From: Eubacteriales bacterium
Lineage (GTDB): Bacteria > Bacillota > Clostridia > Lachnospirales > Vallitaleaceae
Reading direction: 5' to 3'
Length of the DNA: 33,491 nt
NCBI GenBank assembly: GCA_030535295.1
Contig: JAUMXK010000019.1
Coordinates: 1-33,491 of the forward strand
The position numbers were made by a program, and so were the translations under genes. Under the pieces are notes generated by a model. That model ran no database searches. It saw only the letters and a program-made list of their open reading frames with translations, and had not been told where the DNA came from. Below, in pieces: positions 28,004 through 33,491 of this stretch (its first letter is position 1; each line of letters begins with the position of its first letter).

Positions 28004-28918
28004 CTAAATCATCATGTGCATATGCTTTGCCATTGTAACAAGTCCTTCATATGTAATATTTTCGTTGTCGTAGGCGTTACTAAATAAGTTATTTGCTCCC
28101 CGGATTGCTTCCCTTGACTGTGCAATCTTCAGCATAAAATCAATGGATTTTTCATCGGTCAGCTCCGGATAGAGCATTTGAATATCTGTTTTGCGGATGT
28201 CCGAAGTTTGAAATACCGGCTTTTGAATCGTACGGTTGGCGATTTGCTCAAAGACGGCATCCTGTCGACCGCCGAATCTTGTTATCGTGGTGCTATTTCC
28301 CACGAATACAATTCCCAATGTCATGTTTCGGTCAAGGAAATAATCCGAAAATCCTCGAAGCGTTTCGATGACTTTTAAGGATAAATGTTGAGCCTCGTCA
28401 AAGACGATAACCATTCCGTCCCGTAATTTTTCCATGATTGCCATATACATGTCGTCATTTGTGCGAACATTAGCAATTCCCAGTTCTTTACAAATCTTTT
28501 TCAAGATTGGCTTAACCGTGTTAAGGCAAGGATTGGCGGTTATCCAGATACAGTTTCCTTTGTTTTCCTCGTGGAACTTGCGGATTGCTCTTGTCTTTCC
28601 GATTCCGGCAGCTCCCGATACCGCTAATAGTCCGCCTTTGATTTGTGCATTTCTAAGGTATGCCCGGACACTTTCCGATATCGAAGTCGGCACATAATCT
28701 CCAGCTTGGTATTTTCCCTTTGCTTCTTCTTTTAATTCAAAATATTTTTCGAGGATAGCAAATTGCTTGTCTTCATCGCCGGCATATTCTCCCTTGCGGA
28801 GCGGTGTCATGATACTTGCCGAAATGCCGACAAGTTTACAAGCCTTTGCTTGGCTACCTTCCCGGCTGACGAGTTCGTCAAACTTTCTTAATAATTCCTG
28901 TTTTCTTTCGCTTGTCAT
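28004..28918 (-). CDS. MuB-like AAA+ ATPase, transposition target-selection protein
   Basis: The protein has 304 residues. An N-terminal HTH-like segment (QAKACKLVGISASIMTPLRK) precedes the AAA+ core. Walker A is GAAGIGKT (102-109) and Walker B VIVFDEAQ (about 170-177), followed by sensor-like VFVGNSTT. MuB of Mu binds target DNA, activates the transposase and gives target immunity. Its start overlaps the transposase stop by four bases, so transposase and ATPase are coupled as in Mu A-B. Confidence 0.92.
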   Translation of the reverse strand: MTSERKQELLRKFDELVSREGSQAKACKLVGISASIMTPLRKGEYAGDEDKQFAILEKYFELKEEAKGKYQAGDYVPTSISESVRAYLRNAQIKGGLLAVSGAAGIGKTRAIRKFHEENKGNCIWITANPCLNTVKPILKKICKELGIANVRTNDDMYMAIMEKLRDGMVIVFDEAQHLSLKVIETLRGFSDYFLDRNMTLGIVFVGNSTTITRFGGRQDAVFEQIANRTIQKPVFQTSDIRKTDIQMLYPELTDEKSIDFMLKIAQSREAIRGANNLFSNAYDNENITYEGLVTMAKHMHMMI

Positions 28919-30900
28919 CTTCCTTTTCTCCTTTCGCCGTTGCGGTTCATTTTTTCGATATCAATAACCACTGCATTATCTGTGCCGGTTGCTTGATGCA
29001 GGTGTTTTTCTTCGTATCTTCGCACCTCTACCAGATTACTTTGTTCAATCAATGTTCCCTCGGTCAGCATATGAGCCTTGCGGATTTGTAAATCCAGAAT
29101 GTCAATTTTCGTATCCGCTCGCATGTTGGCGAACATATCTTTTTTATACTGTTTGACTGACTTTCTGATGTTTGCCAGTTTTTCATTTGCTTCGGCTAAT
29201 CTTTCTGCATCGTTTTCTAAGAAGTTCAGCAGTAATGTTCTTTCGACTTCCCAGGTCGCCATATATCTATCTGCCATATCGTAAATGCGAACGCTGGAAA
29301 GGTCTGTCGGGTCATAGCGAACCAGCACCTCTTTGCCGAAATGCATCCATGTGTCATTTGCCATGAAGTAAATCTTTTCTTTCGCAATCTCCACATATAC
29401 CCCTTTTCTGCCGACTTTTTGCTTTTTGCCACGAAGCAAAAAGAGGTCGAGGTCATCATCGGTCATGATTACTTGTTTTATCTCTTTTAAGCCCTCGTTG
29501 AACACTTCCATTTTGGTCATGCCTTTGTATTTTCGCTTTTCTGCTCCGCCGTATAACTCACAATTTTCTTTCTCAATTAAAAGGGATAAATCATCTCGGA
29601 GTTTGGAATCTACCGGAATATTGCCTTTTTTGAGTTGACTTTTTAGGCTTTCCGGTCGCTCGGTGATATTGCCACCGGTGTAGGTCGAAAACAGCTTGCT
29701 GATATGTTCTTTAAAGCTCAAAAAGAATCGCTCCACCGGCTTTGCTCTGGCATTTTTTACCTTTGCCGTTTTGATTTCTATTCCCATTCTGCCTAGGATG
29801 GTAAGGGCATAGTCGATTTCGTTTTCTTCTTTTGTTTTTCTCTTTCCACGAGTAGCAAAGTCGTAGGACATAAATTCACTACCGTTATCTGCGTAAATCA
29901 TTTTAGGAACTCCGCACCGCTTAATCCCATGTCTTAAAGCGAAAAGAGTTGAGTTGATACTTGGGTTATTCGTTATATTCCACCCCGTTAAAATGCCCGA
30001 TTTCGCATCCCAAAAAGCGGTTAAATGCATTCGATGTTCTCCCTCTTTGCCGTCTTCGTACTTACTGATAATATCCAGTGTGTGGTTGTCGGTAACCCAA
30101 ACATCATTAACTTGTAATTCATCATATGCCCGTTCAATATACGGTAGGCAATCATCGTCTAGTGCCTTTGCTCCTTTTCTCATAAATGTTTGTACTGCAC
30201 TAGGAACTTCTTTCTCCAGCTTCCGGCGAAATGTCCGCTCGCTTGGCATGACTTCCAAAAGATGCGGATAAAACTCTTTTGTCCACTGAATGGTATCTTT
30301 GTAAACCCTTGCCAGCGCCGGTTGTCTTTCGTCTAAATAGTAGAACAGGAACGCATCCCAAACTTTCGGCGGTACCGAAGAATTTCCTTTATTCCAGCCA
30401 CCACGCCTATCCAGTAAGCCTTCATAATCTCCGTTGCGGTAAAAGAAGAACTTTCTATACAAAATCGGACTGCTGACAATGATATTACTTCCTTTATTAA
30501 ATAATTCGTGATTGATAGCAGCAATGATATTTTTATCCGCTTCGCCCTTGTTGTGATACATCGCCCTTTCTGTCTGCCATTGCTTTAAAATCTCTATCCA
30601 TTCTCTGATTTCCTCTCGCTCTCGGTCATTAAAGTCCGAAAACTTCCTTTTCTCTGCCGTTAGTCCTTTGCCGTAATTTGCCGAATCTTTCGCCTCCGGA
30701 AGAAACAGTTCTTCTTGTTTTAAATATTTTTTTTGCAAACCCTCCGGCAAATCTTCCAATTTGAACAGATATTCTTTTCGATTGTTTGAGGGATTGTTAT
30801 TCTCGACTGCCGTAAGCTCGCCTTTTTTAATTAACATCCTTATATATCTCTCTGTACAACCTTTTAATTCTGCAACTTCCTGTACTGTCAGCAATCCCAA
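28915..30900 (-). CDS. MuA-like DDE transposase
   Basis: The protein has 661 residues, like MuA (663). The N-terminal HTH is LLTVQEVAELKGCTERYIRM (end-recognising). The catalytic triad in an RNase-H-fold core is D271 (WVTDNHT), D338 (IYADNGSEF) and E390 (AKPVERFF). A beta-barrel Mu-type C-terminal domain follows, with a basic helical tail ending NRNGERRKGR that likely contacts MuB. It catalyses phage integration and replicative transposition. The start overlaps the preceding gene by 13 bases, and the ribosome site is CAGAAAGGGGTG. Confidence 0.95.
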   Translation of the reverse strand: MGLLTVQEVAELKGCTERYIRMLIKKGELTAVENNNPSNNRKEYLFKLEDLPEGLQKKYLKQEELFLPEAKDSANYGKGLTAEKRKFSDFNDREREEIREWIEILKQWQTERAMYHNKGEADKNIIAAINHELFNKGSNIIVSSPILYRKFFFYRNGDYEGLLDRRGGWNKGNSSVPPKVWDAFLFYYLDERQPALARVYKDTIQWTKEFYPHLLEVMPSERTFRRKLEKEVPSAVQTFMRKGAKALDDDCLPYIERAYDELQVNDVWVTDNHTLDIISKYEDGKEGEHRMHLTAFWDAKSGILTGWNITNNPSINSTLFALRHGIKRCGVPKMIYADNGSEFMSYDFATRGKRKTKEENEIDYALTILGRMGIEIKTAKVKNARAKPVERFFLSFKEHISKLFSTYTGGNITERPESLKSQLKKGNIPVDSKLRDDLSLLIEKENCELYGGAEKRKYKGMTKMEVFNEGLKEIKQVIMTDDDLDLFLLRGKKQKVGRKGVYVEIAKEKIYFMANDTWMHFGKEVLVRYDPTDLSSVRIYDMADRYMATWEVERTLLLNFLENDAERLAEANEKLANIRKSVKQYKKDMFANMRADTKIDILDLQIRKAHMLTEGTLIEQSNLVEVRRYEEKHLHQATGTDNAVVIDIEKMNRNGERRKGR

Positions 30901-31376
30901 TGATTACACCCCTTTCTGCTATTATTGATTCTTTGCTGCAAAATTTTCCGTTCGATTTCGTCGTAGTCTTCCTCTCGTTGCTGATAGCTGTTGAACGCCG
31001 TCTGCTTCACCACTCCTGTCCCGCCCGTTGTCATCCGGAGCGGATAAATACTTTTCCAGCCGTTCATTGTGCTTTGTTCCACCAGCGCAATTTTTTCTGC
31101 TTCCGTTTTTCCCAGTTCATCAAGTTTTTTCAGCAACAAGTGAGCTGCTCGGACAGTAATTGCTGATTTGGCTTTATTTCTGCTTTCCGCAAAGTCCAGC
31201 AAAGCCTTTAGCAGCGTTCCGTTCTCTGTGTAACCCCGAAAAACCGTTTCGACCGTTTCTTTTGCTTCCGGCACTGATTTTTCTTTTTTAGTTTTAATTT
31301 TTTGACTTTCTAAAAGCATTTTAATGTCATTTAAAAGCTCTTTAATGTCAATTAAAAATTCAATGATTTCATTCAT
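30888..31376 (-). CDS. Early phage protein with replication-organiser-like C-terminus
   Basis: The protein has 162 residues. A coiled coil (6-40) and a charged middle are followed by a helical domain (RNKAKSAITVRAAHLLLKKL, then TEAEKIALVEQSTMNGWKSI). The NGWKSIYPL pattern is common at the C-termini of phage replication-organiser proteins that bind DNA or helicase. In Mu-like phages this place before the transposase often carries unknown early genes. It overlaps the zinc-finger gene by eight bases and the transposase by 13. Confidence 0.62.
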   Translation of the reverse strand: MNEIIEFLIDIKELLNDIKMLLESQKIKTKKEKSVPEAKETVETVFRGYTENGTLLKALLDFAESRNKAKSAITVRAAHLLLKKLDELGKTEAEKIALVEQSTMNGWKSIYPLRMTTGGTGVVKQTAFNSYQQREEDYDEIERKILQQRINNSRKGCNHWDC

Positions 31377-31572
31377 GATTGCACTCCAAAAATGTATTCA
31401 ATTTCTCCATACACTCTTTGCATAGATCATATTTTTTTCTTTTCCAATACTTCTCATCTTTATCTACATCAATTAGCATTAGACCATTTGCACAACCTTT
31501 ATCTCTATATTTTCCTTGTCCTGAATATTGTTCGTACAACTTCGCACATACATCACATTTTCTAACCAGCAT
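31369..31572 (-). CDS. Small zinc-ribbon protein
   Basis: The protein has 67 residues. MLVRKCDVCAKLYEQYSGQG carries the first CxxC, a third Cys sits in KGCANG, and LCKECMEKLNTFLECNHE carries the second CxxC and a late Cys. This spacing indicates a zinc ribbon that could bind DNA or RNA. The type is common in early regions of Firmicute phages. Its end overlaps the next gene by eight bases. Confidence 0.75.
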   Translation of the reverse strand: MLVRKCDVCAKLYEQYSGQGKYRDKGCANGLMLIDVDKDEKYWKRKKYDLCKECMEKLNTFLECNHE

Positions 31573-31581
31573 TTCTTACCT

Positions 31582-31707
31582 CTACTTCTTCTTGTTTTTA
31601 ATAAATGATTTTGTAAAGCTATTTCTTGCACTTATGCCTTTAAATGCTTGTAACATCAATGTATTCGTTCTTCTTTTATTTTTACTCATTCCTTTTTGTT
31701 TTTTCAT
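31582..31707 (-). CDS. Very small basic protein (41 aa)
   Basis: The 41-residue frame begins MKKQKGMSKNKRRTNTLMLQ, continues AFKGISARNSFTKSF and ends IKNKKK. The start lies behind AAGGAGAATAAG, an excellent ribosome site, and one base after the stop of the 78-residue gene. The high Lys/Arg content suggests nucleic-acid binding, or it could be a toxic or anti-host peptide. No family was recognised. It is likely missed by most gene callers because of its length. Confidence 0.65.
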   Translation of the reverse strand: MKKQKGMSKNKRRTNTLMLQAFKGISARNSFTKSFIKNKKK

Positions 31708-31708
31708 C

Positions 31709-31945
31709 TTATTCTCCTTCTGTTGATTGCGGCATTTCGTATGAACTGTTTCCATTTCTTAATGCTATAAAAATGTCTAATAACGCCCCTTTGGGATTTC
31801 CGTATTTTCCTAAGATGATATATTCATCCAAATGTTCACCAATATTTTGCACTGCATAAACTTGACCGGTAGTTCTTACCATTTCAATCATTGCAACCTT
31901 TTCCGTATTAACAATTTTCTTTTGATCTTGCGTTAAGATATACAT
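31709..31945 (-). CDS. Small early protein, unknown
   Basis: The protein has 78 residues, MYILTQDQKKIVNTEKVAMI and then VQNIGEHLDEYIILGKYGNP, ending IFIALRNGNSSYEMPQSTEG. The pattern looks like a small beta domain with Gly-rich turns and an acidic end, seen in Firmicute phage early genes. It overlaps the preceding 84-residue gene by 38 bases. No role can be assigned. Confidence 0.62.
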   Translation of the reverse strand: MYILTQDQKKIVNTEKVAMIEMVRTTGQVYAVQNIGEHLDEYIILGKYGNPKGALLDIFIALRNGNSSYEMPQSTEGE

Positions 31946-32162
31946 TTTTTAACTTTTCTCCTTCCACTTTCATTTCTGCCGATAATTTTCTGCATCTTTC
32001 TAAATGCTTTTGACTGTCATATAAATTGTTATATGCTTCTTCTTTCACTTTTTCTGCTCCTTTTAAGTATTCCGCCGCTTCTTTGTACTTTTTATAAGTA
32101 AAGTACAGATATGCAAGCGATACACCGTTTAATAACACGCTTAAAAGTATAGTCTTATCCAT
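31908..32162 (-). CDS. Small membrane-anchored coiled-coil protein
   Basis: The protein has 84 residues. A single hydrophobic segment is at 5-22 (ILLSVLLNGVSLAYLYFTYK). The rest is helical and charged (EYLKGAEKVKEEAYNNLYDS, then RCRKLSAEMKVEGEKLKNVY). The topology suggests a membrane-tethered peptide with cytoplasmic coiled coil. It is in the early operon after the 97-residue gene. It has no recognised family. Confidence 0.62.
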   Translation of the reverse strand: MDKTILLSVLLNGVSLAYLYFTYKKYKEAAEYLKGAEKVKEEAYNNLYDSQKHLERCRKLSAEMKVEGEKLKNVYLNARSKENC

Positions 32163-32170
32163 TTTCTTCC

Positions 32171-32197
32171 TTTCTTAGATTACCGATTCTAGTTTTT
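32171..32197. repeat. 27-bp imperfect repeat (gene-end copy A)
   Basis: Positions 32171-32197 match 32431-32457 except for three bases. It covers the last codons of the 97-residue gene (KKLESVI) and the stop; the other copy covers the last codons of the HTH gene (QKLESAI). The shared end suggests a past duplication or recombination site. Confidence 0.75.
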
Positions 32198-32468
32198 TAT
32201 TTTCCTCTATCTTTACCGGAAAAACCCTTTGTATCAGTATTCTTCTATATAATTGTTTGCCTTTCATGGTTAAATACGGTATACCATCAATGCCGCTTTG
32301 ACCAAGGATTTCATAGTAGACCATTTCCTTTCTTTCTCTGTCATAGTTGCTGTAAATTGCATTTTGGGTAACTTCACCCTTTGCATTACAAAAAATAACC
32401 TTTTCTTGCTTTGAAATACGCTCCGCCCCCTTTCTTATATTGCCGATTCCAGTTTTTGGTTGCCCCAT
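32175..32468 (-). CDS. Early phage protein, unknown (97 aa or shorter)
   Basis: The frame is 97 residues from an ATG that overlaps the HTH gene by 34 bases and has no ribosome site. A better ribosome site, GGGGG, lies eight bases before an in-frame ATT (32417) that would give ISKQEKVIFCNAKGEVTQNA. The central region NYDRERKEMVYYEILGQSGI and YLTMKGKQLYRRILIQRVFP looks like a mixed alpha/beta fold. The C-terminus, KKLESVI, repeats the end of the HTH gene. The function is unknown. Confidence 0.55.
   Translation of the reverse strand: MGQPKTGIGNIRKGAERISKQEKVIFCNAKGEVTQNAIYSNYDRERKEMVYYEILGQSGIDGIPYLTMKGKQLYRRILIQRVFPVKIEENKKLESVI
32431..32457. repeat. 27-bp imperfect repeat (gene-end copy B)
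   Basis: This is the second copy of the repeat at 32171-32197, covering the end of the Ner-like HTH gene. Three mismatches are visible. The spacing between copies is 260 bp. Confidence 0.75.
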
Positions 32469-32638
32469 AGGATTTCATTGATTTTTTGTCTATGTTTCCA
32501 GCCTCCTCTTTCCCCAGTTAAAATATAAGTTAGATAAGGTGTTTTAATCCCTACCATTTGAGAAAGCTCTGTTTGTGTCATTCCCATTTCGACCAATCTA
32601 TTTTTTACTTTTGTTCCGTAGATTGTTTTTTTCTTCAT
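32435..32638 (-). CDS. Ner-like early HTH regulator
   Basis: The protein has 67 residues. A XRE-type helix-turn-helix covers about 8-58 (VKNRLVEMGMTQTELSQMVG, then IKTPYLTYILTGERGGWKHR). It is the first gene of the early operon, opposite the repressor, so it corresponds to Ner/Cro, which turns down repressor and early transcription. AGGAAAGGAGCAAG precedes the ATG. Its C-terminal residues KLESAI are repeated at the end of the following gene. Confidence 0.83.
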   Translation of the reverse strand: MKKKTIYGTKVKNRLVEMGMTQTELSQMVGIKTPYLTYILTGERGGWKHRQKINEILWGNQKLESAI

Positions 32639-32713
32639 TATTCTTGCTCCTTTCCTCGAATTTGTGATATACTTTTTTTAACTAATTATAGTTTAATTTC
32701 TTAAGCTATTCAC

Positions 32714-32742
32714 ATTATATATCCTTAAAAGGATATTGTCAA
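32714..32742 (-). promoter_or_regulatory. Consensus early promoter
   Basis: On the minus strand TTGACA (32742-32737) and TATAAT (32719-32714) are separated by exactly 17 bases, a perfect sigma-70/sigma-A match. The spacer holds an 18-bp dyad. It would drive the early operon from the Ner-like gene. Confidence 0.88.
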
Positions 32743-32746
32743 TATC
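32719..32746. promoter_or_regulatory. Overlapping operator dyads of the lysogeny switch
   Basis: One dyad is ATATCCTT (32719-32726) and AAGGATAT (32729-32736) with a two-base centre. The second is GATATTG (32732-32738) and CAATATC (32740-32746) around one base. The first spans the early promoter spacer, and the second covers the shared -35. They are good candidates for the repressor and the Ner-like protein. Confidence 0.72.
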
Positions 32747-32765
32747 TTTTTATTCTTTTTAGAAT
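32736..32765 (+). promoter_or_regulatory. Repressor promoter
   Basis: TTGTCA (32736-32741) and TAGAAT (32760-32765) are 18 bases apart, followed by TAGGAGG and the repressor ATG. The -35 overlaps that of the early promoter on the opposite strand, so binding by polymerase is mutually exclusive. Confidence 0.68.
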
Positions 32766-32782
32766 ATTTTTAGGAGGTTTCT

Positions 32783-33178
32783 ATGTTATTACATGAAAAA
32801 ATCAAATTAATCCGCACAAACAAGAATTTAACACAAGCTGAATTCTCTAAGATATTAGGCATTTCGCAAGGGAAAGTCAGCGAACTAGAAAAAGGCATCA
32901 ATAAACCTTCTTTTGACACTCTGAAATCAATGTACGACAAACTTTCTGTGTCGATAGATATGTTAATGGAAGATAATCCTAAAAGGGATATTTTTGTTTC
33001 CGCTGATAGTAACTCTAAAAAATTAACCGATTACGAAATAAATATACTAACTTTACTCTCCCAGTTACCGGATAGGGAAAAATATAAATTAGAAGGAATG
33101 CTTGAATATAAGGTTTCTGAATTAACTGAATCTAAGGCAAAAAAAGAACAAAAAGTATATTCGTCATATACCGTCTGA
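32783..33178 (+). CDS. XRE-family (cI-like) prophage repressor
   Basis: The protein has 131 residues. The N-terminal HTH_3 domain (1-60) is LLHEKIKLIRTNKNLTQAEF, then SKILGISQGKVSELEKGINK and FDTLKSMYDKL. The C-terminal half (LTDYEINILTLLSQLPDREK) is helical and probably mediates dimerisation; no peptidase (LexA-like) motif is visible, so RecA-driven self-cleavage is unlikely. It is divergent from the early operon and should keep the lysogen silent. TAGGAGG is five bases upstream of the ATG. Confidence 0.92.
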   Translation: MLLHEKIKLIRTNKNLTQAEFSKILGISQGKVSELEKGINKPSFDTLKSMYDKLSVSIDMLMEDNPKRDIFVSADSNSKKLTDYEINILTLLSQLPDREKYKLEGMLEYKVSELTESKAKKEQKVYSSYTV

Positions 33179-33265
33179 AGCCTTATTTTTTTATTTTTTT
33201 CGTGTTAATTTTTTAATCTTTCAAATATTGAACAGAACCCCATCAATCCCACTGCCAGAGCCTGA

Positions 33266-33314
33266 CGGAAGTTACTTCCGCGACACCCCTATTTTACTTC
33301 CGTGACTTCCGCGA
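33266..33314. repeat. ACTTCCG(C/T)GA direct repeats with 22-bp offset plus an inverted copy
   Basis: TTACTTCCGCGAC (33272-33284) recurs as TTACTTCCGTGAC (33294-33306), exactly 22 bases later, with another ACTTCCGCGA at 33305-33314. CGGAAGT at 33266-33272 is an inverted copy, giving a palindrome with the first repeat. Repeats of this type bind protein; whether it is transposase, repressor or a host factor is unknown. Confidence 0.75.
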
Positions 33315-33400
33315 GAAATTTTGTCTTTTTTGAAATTTCATTTTTGATGAAAAGGCTTATTTAATGGGTTTTGAACGCTTTTATTTTTTCACAGGTCAAA

Positions 33401-33427
33401 ATTTACCCTGTCCACAGTCGGGTAAAT
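33401..33427. promoter_or_regulatory. 8-bp inverted repeat with T run, stem-loop or terminator
   Basis: ATTTACCC (33401-33408) and GGGTAAAT (33420-33427) enclose an 11-base loop, and on the plus strand GATTTTTTG follows. It could terminate the repressor transcript or serve as a protein site near the phage end. Confidence 0.5.
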
Positions 33428-33491
33428 GATTTTTTGATGAATTTTTGCTGTTTTTTCTTGTTTTGAATGCTGATTTAATGATTTGAACGAT

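Larger units (their letters stand above)
33179..33491. other. Non-coding right edge of the window with repeats, expected phage left end
   Basis: These 313 bases after the repressor contain no supportable ORF. Visible here are the ACTTCCG repeats (33266-33314), TTTTGAACGC (33369-33378), an 8-bp dyad (33401-33427) and a related TTTTGAATGC at 33461-33470. In Mu the left attachment end lies beyond the repressor gene, so this should be it, but no inverted copy of the left-edge repeats was found. Confidence 0.55.

Noticed and set aside
31379..31726. 115-codon plus-strand ORF
   Set aside because: It is opposite three small minus-strand genes with good ribosome sites. Its Phe/Leu-rich composition is what an antisense AT-rich frame gives.
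33179..33491. An inverted copy of the left-edge repeats marking the other phage end
   Set aside because: I searched by eye for ATTTTGCGTG-like sequence and for GCAACA and found neither, so the left end cannot be placed.
1..33491. CRISPR arrays, tRNA or rRNA genes
   Set aside because: No regularly spaced repeat-spacer series, cloverleaf sequence or rRNA-like stretch was seen.

Overview
The window is almost entirely one transposable (Mu-like) prophage with a contractile tail, from a low-GC Gram-positive host (Bacillota, probably Clostridia). The host call rests on the roughly 40% GC composition judged by eye, strong Shine-Dalgarno sites, the PBSX/skin-type tail genes, the phi-LC3-type holin and the SPP1-type portal and head proteins. 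No host gene, rRNA, tRNA or CRISPR array is visible. Nearly all genes lie on the minus strand, so the phage reads from right to left. Its early (transposase) end is at the window's right and its lysis end at the window's left.

Region by region, in phage order. (1) 32.6-33.2 kb is the lysogeny switch: an XRE repressor on the plus strand faces a Ner-like HTH gene on the minus strand, and two near-consensus promoters share one palindromic -35 with operator dyads. (2) 25.5-32.5 kb is the early/middle block: small unknown genes, a MuA-like DDE transposase, a MuB-like ATPase, an AbrB-type protein, GemA, a Mor-family activator and then a strong terminator. (3) 19.0-25.5 kb is packaging and portal: Mu gp25/26/27-like genes, a NusG-like protein, a 289-bp gap with a hairpin and an intrinsic terminator, the large terminase, an SPP1-like portal, and a MuF head protein with a C-terminal toxin-like extension followed by a small acidic candidate immunity gene. 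(4) 14.7-18.8 kb is an accessory island inside the head genes: a second connector-like protein, unknown genes, a plus-strand winged-helix-like gene, membrane proteins, an RHH repressor with its own operator, a Rha-type protein, a small helical protein and a DNA methyltransferase. (5) 11.3-14.7 kb holds scaffold, capsid and neck genes. (6) 1.1-11.3 kb holds the PBSX-like contractile tail, including a tail-assembly chaperone pair with a textbook -1 slippery heptamer (A AAA AAC). (7) 0.1-1.1 kb holds holin and amidase, followed by a terminator and two 15-bp direct repeats with 22-bp period that look like transposase end-binding sites.

How it works together: the repressor/Ner switch controls the early promoter. 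Early genes supply replicative transposition, and Mor would turn on the late genes. Several strong hairpin terminators lie inside the long late unit (23.55, 18.80, 17.00 and 15.49 kb). A NusG-like gene sits directly upstream of the first, so a phage-encoded processive antitermination switch is the most attractive hypothesis here. The MuF-toxin/immunity pair is the second. The phage is a mosaic of Mu-type replication with SPP1/PBSX-type head and tail.
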